In this document: piece after piece, positions 13,501 through 26,294 of the stretch | How the letters are laid out: every line of letters begins with the position of its first letter | Numbering within the stretch: position 1 is the first letter of the stretch | Assembly (NCBI GenBank): GCA_935421135.1 | Contig: OW285193.1 | Coordinates: 16,664,099-16,728,098 of the forward strand | Length of the DNA: 64,000 nucleotides | Direction: 5' to 3' | Source of the DNA: Bugulina stolonifera | Taxonomy: Eukaryota; Bryozoa; Gymnolaemata; Cheilostomatida; Bugulidae | Position numbers and translations under genes: made by a program | Notes under the pieces: generated by a model | The model's input: the letters and a program-made list of their open reading frames with translations, nothing else | Told to the model about the DNA's origin: nothing | Databases searched by the model: none

Positions 13501-16500
13501 ATATATACAGTGCATACTGGGATATATACAGTGCATACTGGGATATATACAGTGCATACTGGGATATATACAGTGCATACTGGGATATATACAGTGCATA
13601 CTGGGATATATACAGTGCATACTGAGATATATCATATTCCTCTAATGAGATGATAATGTTCAGATGGTAAGACATCACACTATTTAGTCTCAGTTCTAAG
13701 TTCTCCAAAGGAATGAGCTGGTGGGGACGGGGTTGATTAACTGAAGACCTTGGCCAAGTAGTTCATACAGTATTATAAAGCACATGATTGTATAGTTCAA
13801 GTTCTACAGTTGAGCAACAACTCTTACAAAACGACAGGAACTCTGGTTATTTCCAAATAAACCTATGTACATTGCGAGGGGCAGGCAACTTCAACTCAAT
13901 GCAGAGACATTATAACAATAAATTTACCCACAATTGACTATTACAATGACTACTAGCTACTAACTTGTAACATCTTACAGCTGTACTACAGTAGAAGGAA
14001 CAAAGACTATGATACTATCAGTCTACAGAGCAGGTATACTGTACATGGAATATGTACAGCGTATGTGGTCAGATATACTAGTAATACCTTTACAAGTAGA
14101 GGATAGATAGTCTACACGTCAAACATAAGAATACATTAAATGTGAAATACAACACCTCAAGTTATGTATGAACTGCCACTACTATATGTATATGTATATT
14201 GTATATCAACTTGTTACTTATAATAGATGATATTCATAATGATAGTCTACTATTACAATCAATATATTATAAAATGCAGGTCACAGTTGTAGTCGTATTT
14301 GACGATAAGCGTTAATTAAAATTTTAATAATATTAATAATAATAATACAACAACAAAACTACACTACCACTGCATAGATATAACTACTAATTTTCTAGTA
14401 ATACAGATAAGTAATCATCATGCTGTATAAGAGCAGCGCAGAAACGGCAGCAGACGACTAACCTGTTCGTGTTTATGCTGTGTAACATCTCTACCATTGA
14501 TAACAAGCACCTGATCTCCCTCATTCAGTCTGGGTATGCACGTGTCAGCGGGCATACCGGCAGCTACTCTACTTACTATGATAGGCATACCCTGGTCTAC
14601 TCCTCCCTTCACGTTGAACCCAAATCTAGGTAGAGAATTCAACAATGGGGTAATTCATGTCTAGTTGCTATAGAAACAGCAAGCAACAATGAAAGCAGAA
14701 ATATTTTTGAAAATATCAAACTACTAGAAATTGCTTATTTTGAAAAGACAACTCATTAAATTGTTAGTAATAGGGAGTTGTTCTCTCTTTGATGTAGAAT
14801 TGGGCCTATTATAGAGCTATCTAGCCCCAAGTTAATCCTACAAGTCTTAGCCGTCTTTCAGCAATATTAAAAATGCATAATTGTGTTAGTTCTCCCTGTC
14901 GCACCACCAACCAGTTGTTCAATTTATTGAAAGGACAATAATTTGTGAAAAATGTACTTCACAATGGGTAGCTTGGAGCTACTACTATCAGCTCTCAGCC
15001 TAGTGTCTTATATATTACTAGATGGAGTATAAATATAACTACAACTAGCGCTATTAGTTGACTGTCTAACGAGGACTTACCTCCCCTGCTCATCTGGTTG
15101 CATGTGAATAGTGGTGAGTGAATGATTGTTGAGAAAGCCATTCTCATGAGGGATGTCTGTGTATTCAAATGCTGTAGAAGACTTGGAGAGCATCTGGTAG
15201 GTGGAGTTACTAAACAAACAAACAGTTTTTATAAAGACAACAATGGCTGATACAACAATACACAATACCATACATTCTTGTTGTTGTTACAATCAACAAT
15301 ACAGCTGTACAATTCAACACCAACATAGACAATAACTAAACTAAACATTACTATTACTTTTAACATCCTACTACAACTGTATGCAAAATCTGCCATTTCT
15401 CTTCACTCAAATGACTATTAGTTTAACTAGCAAAGGTAGAATAGTTTGCATTATTGGCCAAAAAAAAAAACTCCGAAACAATTTAGAGTTGTCATTCCAT
15501 GAAGTCACTTTTTATAACGTTAGCTCAGTGACTATAGCATCCTGGGAATTTTTATATTCATAAGAACAATAATTGGTTAACAACATCTGGATGTTGCACA
15601 GAGCTTAGTAAGATGGAGTTCAAACCAACCATAGTCATATAAAAAAGGTACTGTGTATTCAGAGTACATCCAGGGGACGTAACTTCAGTTAGCGAAATAT
15701 TAAACATTAAAATGGTAGGCTATCGATTTTCGCTGGCCTATAGAAGTTCAGTGCAAGGCATATGCCATGATGTCTAGTTCATAATTCATAGTATACAGCA
15801 TGCGTAGCGTACAAGGCATGCATATGTATATTGCACACGCATTCCATATCTTAATACTACTAAACACATGATAACAGAGAATGAGTTCTCACCTGCCATT
15901 GGTTAGGGGGGCAGATGTACCACCCCCATTCATGACTAGGCCGACACCAGCAGATCGGGGTAGGGAGGCCGACGTAGACGTGTGCTCAGCTGAACTAACT
16001 GGAGCCTTGTTCCTACCTAGGGACTCCATATTACTATGGGAACGTGACATGTGCCCCTCAACCATACCAGAGTGGGCCCGAGAGAGACTAGAGCTAGTAT
16101 TGTTAGCATGAGTACTTCGATTGCTACCTCGTAGACTAGTAGTAGAGAGGGGTTCGGCTCTGGGAGTGTAAGACCTAGGAGTGTAGCTAGAGTCCAGTGT
16201 GTCGTGTGCAGTGTTAGACCGAGGAAGACTGTTAGCTGTAATGGCTGACGAAGGGGTTGCTGTGAGGTCCCTGTTACTAACATGATTTGTGATTGGTGGG
16301 GCTATGTGTTCCCGAGATGTCAAGCTATCCCTCTTAGTACTGTAACTACCACGGCTAGAGTTGAGAAAATTCCCCTCACTTTCCTCCCGTCGTCCATTCT
16401 GTTGCTGAACATGGAATGTGTTACTCCAAGGGCTAGCCCTGTCGCTGGCCAGTGATACTCTAGACCTGCAAGACAAACAGGAAACAGTGTAAACCATGGG

Positions 16501-19500
16501 TGGGGAGATTTAGTATCCTGTAATCAGGATAAGCTGAAAGATTCTCTCTATATATAAAATGGTATAAACAGAACAAGTACCTACTTCCACCCACATGGAT
16601 TGCTATCATAAATATATAACATATTATATCTATGATTGTTACTGATGCCGAGCTGTAACTAATGAACACATAAAACTTCCATCATGAAGCACAAGTTGAG
16701 CTTCCAAGAAAATATGGTGCACCAATACATGTTATACAGAACTCCAAACACATATCATGAGATCTTCAACCAAAATCTTACCTCCCAAAGGACATAACTC
16801 GTCAAATTTTGAACGTCAAAAACAAAACTCTCCAGAGAAAAGCAGAGTCATCCTTAGATGTACTAAATCAAATGATTTATGAATACAACCAGACAGCTAG
16901 AACAGAAGGTGAACACTGACACCACATTTCACCCTAAACCAACTGGTCACCAACTAATAATGAAACAATACCAAGTAGCTTATAAGAGTTCAATACCTGC
17001 ATCTAAACGGTTGATTGAAACTGAAACCTTTAACTTTGATTAGCTTATCACTCCACTATCTTTATAAATATTCCATTCTAATCCCGGATTAGAGTATATA
17101 GAACGCTAAAGGTGAAGGTTAAGCACATACATACACTATAAATATAATACAAATGTGTATGTAACTTCAGTGCTGACTGGGAAAATTACAATTCACTTAA
17201 TGTTGGGACACCATAATAATAGTGTGGGAAATGGTAGGATTATGTACATGTACTCGGTGTACTAAAAAGGTACACAGATATACAGTATAATGCATCATGG
17301 TAGATTCAATGTTCTGTATTTGGAATAGATAATGCATAGGACTTGGAGACAAAGTCATACATTAACAAAGTAAATAGACAATATACAGTACATGTAATTA
17401 TTAGGATGGAAATCATGGTAACATTTTGACAGGCAACTAATGGTAATAATTATACATTGTATAGCTATGATGACTAGTTCATAGCTAGTGTCATACACCA
17501 CTCTGTCTCCAAACAACATTGTATTGCAGTTGGAAAATGAAGGTAATTCTATTATGGTAGGAAAAAGATCATAAAATATGGATATTTCATGCAAAGTACA
17601 ACAACAATTGTAGTAGGTCAGACTGATAATATCTACATGAAAACGTGTAAGCTAGGGCAAAGATTTTGATATATTCATAGTACATAACACATGTAGGAAT
17701 TGTTTCAAATACTCAAAGTTCTACACCCGGCAGGGCTACTTGTATAGCACTAACCAAGACGTAGTATCTTAACTAGGAATCAACTATGTTCCACTAAATT
17801 AAGTGAATATAAAACAACATTTTAATCCATCAAACATTTCCTACCAGCCAGTACTGTTGCCACACTGAACGAGCGGTGTGTGAGAAGGTGCCGTCCAACA
17901 GCTGCTATCACGATGTATATCACCGTAGAAACCAGTAATTCTATTCGCTGGATACCGACATCGAGCGGTTTTAGGTTTAACTCGATTCCCTACGAAACTC
18001 TGACTCCCACGTAGAGGAAGCTGGTACTCCATTTTAAATCCCAAGTAGACGCAATGAGAGCGAGGAGCAAATGAAGGAGATAAATTAAAGTCGACAGCAG
18101 TTGGAAAAGACCCAACAGCTGTATGACATTGAGTGATATGCAGTAGTATATGATATCTTGTTATGAAGATTGGAGTTGATATACATGTAGGTGCACCTTA
18201 ACCTACTCTCTCTCTACATGTACATACACTGCTAGGCAGCTGACTTTCAATTCCCTAATGGGCAATAAATTAATTAGCTTCGAAGTTATGCAGCAAAAAT
18301 GTTGCTGCCAGCATTTGAATACCAATCAACTTGTATTCTATTTAAAGAAAAACTTTCATGGATTCATAAGATTATAGACTAGAAGCCGATAACTAAGTAC
18401 AATTAATATCATTTCCTTCCTCTAACTTAATAAATCATATTCTTTAAACTGTGTATTATATTGTTATTATTATATTAGCTGCGTTAGACGCTAAACCTGT
18501 TAGTTATGGCAGAACGTATACTTCAAGTACGAATAAACTACTAGCTCCACCTACAATTAAATGTCTAATACATTACTGAGATACACACATATACCATCAA
18601 AGATATGGTGTACGTACTTACTGAACATACAAAATCTAAAAAGAAATAACCTTTTCTGCGCTCCTGACTTAATAAGTGGTTGTACGCAATCAGCATATAG
18701 AAAGGTTAAATCCTATTATAGTTTATTATACATAATATTACAGTAGTGTACTGCACCATGTAGGCATATGTCTTCACTTATGCAATGAACTACCTCACCC
18801 ATGTCATGGTGCAGTTATATAACACTTGCTCTGACTGTTATATACATGTAAGTAGACTACACAAACCTGGGGTGCATAAAATGATGCATCAATTTTTCAT
18901 GGGTTTTACTCAAACGAAATACTTTGTAGGTCCTACAAGTGAAATTGTGGTTAGGTGGGTGAATAGAAAGCACAGGTTACATAGTTTTACATACATTTAG
19001 GTCCTACAATGGTGACTGCTACCAGTAACAACCTTATTGGCAACTAAAGCTATGGGGATTTAGTCCAACTAACAAGAGAAAACAACTCCCAACAACAGCA
19101 ATAATAATGGACTAAAGTTACTTACAGACACATGTAGGTTCATATTATTATTATTAATTAATTATTAATTATATGAGTACATGTAATAGCAAAAGCTGAT
19201 ATAGTTACGTAGGCAGTGAGAAATATTTTACGATAGCATGGTAAATTACTGTATACCACTGGCAATGCTACACAAGTAGCTACAGTCTAGTAACCAATCA
19301 CTACTTTGAAGTATGTTGAACTTGATTCCATGGGAAATAAATTCATCATCATCTCATCTGTTTATAAACTCACTTATCATAATGATTTTCCTCCAAACCC
19401 AAACCAAGAGCATAATAACAGCTCACAGCTCAATAGCCGTATTACACGTATAATGTAGGTGGATGATACAATAGAATGATGGGCTGAAGCAGTCAGTCAA

Positions 19501-22500
19501 AGGAATACACACATTTATTTTAATAACCTCTGTTGGCTCTTTATAGCATACTAATTTAGTTGTCATGGTATTAGTGAACTAGCAGTCCATCATCTAATAG
19601 GAAAGTGCTAGTTTACCAGATATAATTATGAGGAGTTATCTGCTCAATGCCCTTGCTTTACACTATGCAGATATTTTGTCAATGGAAACGTAATAATGAA
19701 CTCAAAATGTGCTCATATCTTACTAGGATTTTCTTCCAAAAAACGCAACAAGCGCTAGTTTTTTGTGAAGAAATATCAAATGAATAAACTGATAAACAAT
19801 TCTCAGTTGGTCACAGCGGGTGTAGGCAGTGGGATTATTCAGCAGGTACCCCCTCCCCCACTTTCCAGCCGGTGCAGAACATTTCATAATTATACATGAT
19901 CATGTGTACTAGGGGTCAATTTCCCAATATTATACTTCTATCAAATGTTTTTAAGACTGGCATTTTACAATCACTAACATTCCCCTGGAGTTGAATGAAA
20001 AAACTACACAGTACAATTGGGTGCTTTCCATGTACTCAGACAACAAGTCTCTGTTTGGCTTTTCACTCACTGACATCTATCAGATGATTCAGTATTAAAT
20101 GTATGAGATGAACAGAAAGTCCTTTGTACACACTCTACGTAGATGTGTCAGCACTCAGCAGGTCATGATTACATAATATAGTATGTAGATATAGCAATGA
20201 ATGTCCAAGCCTGTTGTAGTCAACATCACTACTAGTCTAGACCAATATTTAGTTATTGGCATAGTCTTTTTACAACAATTATTGTGAAAGAATTCTGAGC
20301 AGAAACAAAGCCAAGACCTTGAGTATCCTTCATTTCCATTGTTTTTTTCGTCAGTCAAGTAAGTAGCAGTTAGAATTAGATGGGAGGTGGGTGGTCGCAC
20401 AGCAAAATAATATTGAATAAATTATAATTAGGTATGGACAACAAGTGAATACTAATTTCTCTAACTCAATCTTACTGTGATAGATAGATATCAGTAGGTA
20501 GACAGGAAATCAAGCAAGTACTGCAGTGTAAGACAACCAGTAACTGACAGTATCGCTCAAATAATCAGCGATTGAGTGACTGATTTGAGATTACCAATGA
20601 ATACTAGAAGCAGTGACGACTTTGCTAGTAAAACTAAATCTGATATGAAAATGACGCTCCATCAGATTGGGATATGCAGTAGATAAATAGGTATTGTACA
20701 GTAGTCTACTACAACTAGTACTACTTATAACACTTGTCAGTCAATATTATAAATAGACTGCGTTGACCTGATTACATTTGACATTCTTGAGATAGTTGGC
20801 ACACTGCCAGTGTAAACAAATCATTGAGTAACATAATGATAAAGAAGGGAGTCACTTGGCTAGTGATTACCAATTGCTGCCACTTGTTGATGATAACCTG
20901 ATAAAACTAAGACAATTTTATGGGATTTGATTGCCTTTACCATCACAGCTGCTGGTAAACAGAATTGCATTCTAACACCTGATATAGACCTACACATGGG
21001 GTACCCAATGATGAAATGCATTGTCTGTGACCTAAGTTAGTTAGTAATGTCGGCAGATAACAAACAGTAAAGAACAGAGGCAGCTGATGTAGACAGATGC
21101 AGATGAGATAGGATGTGCATTATAGAGAGAGTACCTTCTACTGCCTCTACTAACTAGTAGTAGCTCAGCTAAGTCTACTAACATCTATTGTGAACTGAAT
21201 AAATCCCTATCACTTAAATTATACAGATTAATTAATAATATTACTACGATTAATAAATCAACTTTATTATTTTATGATGATAGGGCACAGACTGCATTCT
21301 GTATAAATATATCCATTGCAGTGTTATCACTACTCCACCAACTGTGCTATTGACTAGAACTTTGCATGCCCATTTACACTTAGGTCTACATCCACCTGTA
21401 CAATGCCATAGGCGATATCAATTGCAAATTTATGGGGAAAGTCCAGATATCTTCTACCTGCTGCTGCAAAAAGGCTAGTTTTTCAATGGAGATTGTCCCA
21501 ATTCCCAACTATTTAGTATTTACTACTAAATACATCTACTCACTTGCCTTTTATCATATATAATCCCAAACCAACTACTACTTTGGCCAGATTTAGGCCC
21601 AGATTATGAACAGGCTACACAATACAGCAGCTTACTTGATTAGTAATAGTAACCTAATTTATCACCATCAAATCATCAATGATAATTATCCCACCTTGAC
21701 AAACAGCATATTCTACTAACCACTTGTACTACAGAACCAGACAACACCGAACACAAAGGATATAAAATTTCTACCAGACCAAATCTGCCCAAGTAGATGT
21801 GAACAAAGCAAATTCACACACAGAATGCTAAAACACTGAGGACATCTACTCTACAAGCAAGACAGTTTGAGATTCACACAACACAAATTTAATCACCATC
21901 ACTTGTGAAATCAGACTCCATGAATATAATGACAATACTGACTGAAAGGATTTCCTGTGAATTGAATGACTACCAATAATAGTGTCTAATTAGCATAGTG
22001 AATCTCACAGGAAGTGAGAGGATATTAAACTAGACATGTTACATAACTACAGTAGTGTATGCAATATCCTAGGTAATGATTGGGCTAGTTTCTAGCACTA
22101 AACTAATGCAAAGAGATACGAGATACATGTAGTAAATGTGAAAAATGTTATTTAAAATATTATGCCAACAACTTACCTTGCTGAAAAACTGTTGCGTAGA
22201 GCTGGTTTTGGAGGCTGAGCTTTGGTAACTTGTGCACCGACTGAAGTGTATCCTCCACGGGGACTAATATATCCACTCAGTGACTTTCTTTCATGTGCAT
22301 TCCGACTAGACAATCCTGTACCACTGATTGTGTGACGTAAGTTTGTACTGGCTGAACGCTGAAAAGGTCGGTCAACTCTCACCAACCGCTTGCTGTTTTG
22401 CTGGGCTTCATATTCTGTGCGTCCACTATACCTAAACTTTGACCCCAGCTGATACCATTTACGAGGTAGTTGTCGTATATGGTGCAATCTGAAGAAGGAA

Positions 22501-23429
22501 TGGTATTCCACGCAAGATTTCCATAATATCTTACACGACCTATAAGTGAACATGTTAAAGCCAATGATTGTATCCGTTTGCTCGCTGCTATCACCACGTG
22601 TTTGAATGAAGAATTGTTTCCTCTTGAAAGAAATCTTGATAATTTTACTCCATGAGAATGTATCGACTTTTCTATTGTTTTTAAACACAACGAGCCCTGT
22701 TCCAGTGACCCCCAGTTGAATATCAACTCCTGATGAGTCTTTGGCATTGTGTAAATCAACTCCATACATTTCCAAGTGTTTCACTCTTTCTAAATAGTTT
22801 TTTTCAGCATCAGCCGGAGTTTGACCCTTGTGCTGTTGATGGTAACGCATCACCTCCATTTCATACTGTTGATCTTGATGTGGATCGAGTCGAAAATCAG
22901 ACAAATATCCAGGACGGTGTTCATCAGGTGAATAATCACCCAATTCTGATTGAATCGCATAGCTTCCCAATAGAGTAGAAACATTAGGTGGACACACTAA
23001 TTTTCCATCTAAAACGTCTTTTTTGATTTGAAGAAAAAAGTGGTAGCGAGTGTATTCCTCTTGTAACTTACTTGGGTCCGACACATAAAACTTCACTCGA
23101 AAGAACAGATTGTAAGGAGGTTCTGCTTTCATCTGCCGCTTCAAAGTTTTTAGTGGATCTACCCATCTCATTTTCTCAGCTGGTCCATCACTTTCATCCT
23201 CATACTGCAGGCTGAAATAATCCTTTTCAACCAAATCGAGATGGTGATATACTAGCTCAAGGAGCACTTGGGCCTTTGATCGTCTATCAACTTCTAATTC
23301 ATGAGATGTATTATCCAGAAAATGAACCACACATTTCACAGCCTTTACAGGTGGTTCATTTTTTGTGTGAATTATTTCATTTTCTCTTACCTTGTATGTA
23401 CCGCTGGTTGCTCTAATTCTTACTGACAT
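4584..23429 (-). CDS. PTPN4: FERM-PDZ tyrosine phosphatase, PTPN3/PTPN4 family
   Basis: Non-receptor protein tyrosine phosphatase working at the membrane-cytoskeleton interface. Minus-strand exons: 22177-23429, 17845-~18003, 15893-16465, 15081-15209, 14463-14625, 10716-10785, 8015-8206, 6008-6243, 5381-5517, 5012-5144, 4584-4844. They splice in frame to about 1,101 residues (human PTPN4 is about 926). Order: FERM with FERM-adjacent region (exon 1, intronless), a long Ser/Thr-rich linker (exons 2-4), PDZ with RFGFNVKGG and [17 protein letters not shown] (exons 5-6), then phosphatase with [16 protein letters not shown], the [13 protein letters not shown] loop and the signature [11 protein letters not shown]-terminus EGFVKPLDD resembles PTPN4 more than PTPN3. 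The acceptor of exon 2 is uncertain (18003 or 17997 keep frame). Introns carry several minisatellites. Confidence 0.93.
5212..5360. repeat. Minisatellite in PTPN4 intron, ~26-30 bp units
   Basis: About five copies of a unit containing cagtaagtac and gatactgtatataca, with unit length drifting by loss of one GTAA block. It lies in the intron between the exons at 5012-5144 and 5381-5517, close to the latter. Confidence 0.8.
8290..8412. repeat. GTA/TAG trinucleotide microsatellite
   Basis: Imperfect (TAG)n tract interrupted by a repeated ttccagtagtag motif. It sits just upstream of the acceptor of the PTPN4 exon at 8015-8206. Confidence 0.85.
12340..12500. repeat. Degenerate repeat in PTPN4 intron
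   Basis: Loose tandem copies of ctgtattacagtatcac-like units, about 28-35 bp each, with point changes between copies. Confidence 0.65.
13310..13630. repeat. 21-bp minisatellite, ~15 copies
   Basis: Near-perfect tandem copies of a 21-bp unit (tatatacagtgcatactggga). Only a few units differ, by single bases near 13387 and at the last copy near 13624. Because 21 is a multiple of three and the unit has no stop in several frames, long artificial reading frames appear on both strands. It lies in the PTPN4 intron between the PDZ exons. There are no spacers, so it is not a CRISPR array. Confidence 0.95.
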
Positions 23430-23919
23430 TTTGTCAAATACTGAAGGTGCAACCTCTGATTTTTCATTATTTAATTCAGGCCTGCCAATTGTTGACAGTC
23501 GGATTCAACAATAACGTTTGGCTGCGCTGTCTCTTACTACATTGTTTTTCATAATTTCCGATTACCGACAGCCACCTGCAACAACAAACAATATGGCTTC
23601 GTCCTAATCTGATCATATAATCCTCTCAGTTCATCGAAGACGATTAGCACCGTTCTTTACTATATTGGACGTGTATATAGCCCCGTAACCATAAAATGTG
23701 GCCAATACGGGTACTTCAATCTTCCAACAAATAAATCGACGGTTTCTAACCAACCGTGTAACTGCGAAAGGGCTACAAACTGCCGTATCAAGTCAATAGC
23801 ATTTCCTAAATAATACCGGAAATGAAGAAAGTCGTTTCTGTTTACAAATTTAGAATCCTAAGAAAGATAGACCGAACTGATAGTTGCAGTACAGTTAACA
23901 CAGATATCGAAATATTAAA
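23430..23919. promoter_or_regulatory. Divergent promoter region PTPN4 / PPIL3
   Basis: This 490-bp spacer separates the PTPN4 start (minus) from the PPIL3 start (plus) and must hold both promoters and 5' leaders. It is less AT-rich than flanking introns. I see no convincing TATA box and no other gene. Confidence 0.55.
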
Positions 23920-26294
23920 ATGGTAGGTGAATAACAGCAAAGTTAAACTGTAGCTGGTACATTTTAGGGTCTAGACACTCAATGCAAGACAAGATATCAT
24001 GATTCATTATATGGAATGGAAGAATAATTTTCTTCAAACTCGTTACAAATCTTAATCTTTATTTTAATTAAAATTAACAAATACAGTAACAGTGGAATTT
24101 TAATTTATATATTGTATTTGTTTAGGCTTAAATTTAAAACATAAATCATAATAAAAATCAAATGTCAAGTGTTTAGACAACACAAATCACTTGTCAAATT
24201 TTGCGTACCCATTTAATAAAATAAAAATATTATATTTGCTATTTATTTTTATACATTTACATCAGGCTACTCTACACTGGCATCCACATTTCAGAGTTAG
24301 TCATGGTGGGTGTCAGTATTATGTTGTAGTGTCACTGAACCAGCCACAGTAGCTGACAGACGACATTAATTAACTTAGTAAGAGTAATAATAAATGCTCA
24401 TACTGTTATGCAGTGCAGAGCCGACTAGCTCAGCTGGCATACCTCTACCTGAGAGTCACATACCTTTACTTTTCTGAGTGAGTCGAAACAGTTCTGCAGG
24501 TATTTCCAAAATATATCGACAGTCTTTGGACCAAGTCTTGGCTTTCGTCAGCCTTATCTTCAGCGCACTTTTGAAATGGTCAGCTGTCTGACTGAACTAC
24601 ATCGTTTGATAGGCCGTTCCACACATGGACTACTGCAGGATAGAAGGAGTGTAGGTGGTTTTGCTCAATATATTACATTATTATAACCTTTGCACTCAGA
24701 TTCATATAGACTGCTGTGGAGTCACCATATAGTTCAGCTATAATCCTGGTTTCCAGTTGTCACACTAGATATATTAAGACAACGTGAATATAATCTACTA
24801 TGGTATTGTCTTGTTTTTTTTTAGGCTGTCACTCTGCACACGGATCTAGGAGATATAAAACTAGAGCTCTTCTGTGAAAACTGTCCAAAGACATGTGAGA
24901 ACTTTTTAGCACTGTGTGCCAGTGACTTCTACAATGGATGCTTGTTTCATCGCAATATTAAGGGCTTCATGATACAAACAGGAGACCCAACAGGTATTTT
25001 CAACAGGATTTTGTCAATCTGCTGATTTCAGATTTATATACATACTATACTTGTTTAATATAGCCTGTTTTGTTACAGTCATACCATACTAATACTTGAT
25101 TCTGGTGATGAAAATAGAACAGACAGGAGATGAACTAATGTTTCATATCTTACAGGGACAGGTAAAGGTGGGGAGTGTATTTGGGGAGGAAAGTTTGAAG
25201 ATGAACTGAGGGATATCTTGAAGGTATGTGCATGTATTCTAGTTTGCTATAGTTTTCATAAAATGTTTTATTCCATGTTCATATACTATTTATTAGTATT
25301 AATTAGACAACTGAACACATGTATAGGAATTGTGCTCTCATTAGCTCTTTGAAGAATTGTACATTTTAGCTATTGATTTATATCTGTATGTCTTTAGTAA
25401 CTGAAAACATAGTATTATGTCATTTTGGTTCTGTTCAGATGCATTTAATCATTCTCAGCTTCAATGATATACTGTTTTAATATATCACTAGTGTTTTGTT
25501 TCAATATTTCTAAGCTGTTTACCTATTTGAAGTTTTCTCTTATCTTTTGAAATTTTTTTATTCGGAACACAATAGAATAGATATACAATACTGTTGTTTT
25601 CCTATGGTAAATATTTTTTTTATTGGCAGCATAATACTAGGGGGGTCGTCTCAATGGCCAACTCTGGCCCAGATACAAATGGAAGTCAATTCTTCATCAC
25701 ATATGCCAAGCAACCCAGTTTAGACATGAAATATACAGTCTTTGGAAGGTGAGTTTAAGTATGCAGTTTTTGGATTGCAAATTTTATTTTATGCAATATT
25801 CAAACTTAGGTTTTCTTAAAAGCCTGAATAAAATTAGAGGACAAGGTGGCCGAGTGGTTAAGGCGATGGACTGCTAATCCATTTCCCTCTGGGAGCGTGG
25901 GTTCGAATCCCATCCTTGTCGCAACTGTTTTATATTGATTTAACCATCAATGTCCAACTATGTTTTTATTTCAACAGACAGAATGATTTAAAGCTCTTTT
26001 TGAAGTCGCTAAACTATATGACTTGTGTCCATGGGTTGAATAACATTTCAGCTTAGCATCAACTCTGTGATGGAAACCCAGTGCATGTGGCCAATGTTAA
26101 TTAATGCATATAAGTATCTAGTATCAGCGAATCCTACTATCGCTCTGCTATTGGGTTTATTGTGTTTCAGGGTTATTGATGGATTGGAAACTCTGGATGA
26201 ATTAGAGAAACAACCTGTCAATGAGAAACATAGACCACTTAATCAAATACATCTTAACTCTGTCACCATCCATGCTAATCCATTAGCTGGCTGA
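23920..26294 (+). CDS. PPIL3: Cyclophilin PPIL3, peptidyl-prolyl isomerase
   Basis: Small spliceosome-associated cyclophilin that isomerises Xaa-Pro bonds. Exons: 23920-23922 (ATG alone), 24825-24993, 25156-25223, 25630-25748, 26171-26294 (TGA). The protein is 160 residues, the usual family length. It reads [49 protein letters not shown] (catalytic Arg in FHRxIKGFMxQ), then the [21 protein letters not shown] block and the end [20 protein letters not shown]. The unusual first exon holding only the start codon puts an intron directly after ATG. A tRNA gene lies in the last intron on the same strand, and a SINE-like tract in the first. Confidence 0.96.
24424..24500 (+). repeat. Possible tRNA-derived SINE head
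   Basis: The sequence tagctcagctgg (24427-24438) fits the RNA polymerase III A box. A degraded B-box-like gagtcgaaac follows about 50 bp later. It lies in PPIL3 intron 1. The rest of the element and its tail are not definable, so this is a weak call. Confidence 0.35.
25840..25921 (+). tRNA. tRNA-Ser(GCT)
   Basis: This is an 82-nt cloverleaf with acceptor stem GACAAGG paired to CCTTGTC and discriminator G. The A box is TGGCCGAGTGGTTA, the anticodon loop CTGCTAA gives anticodon GCT at 25873-25875, a long variable arm is typical of serine tRNAs, and the B box is GGTTCGAATCC. No CCA is encoded, as expected for a nuclear tRNA. It lies inside the last intron of PPIL3 on the same strand and should use its own internal pol III promoter. 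Confidence 0.97.

Noticed and set aside
13310..13630. CRISPR array
   Set aside because: Contiguous tandem repeats without spacers in a eukaryotic intron.
13262..13708. Repeat protein of ISQYALY units
   Set aside because: This is the 21-bp minisatellite read as protein. Similar frames exist on both strands, and it lies in an intron.
22379..22765. 128-codon minus-strand gene
   Set aside because: Shadow frame of the PTPN4 FERM exon.
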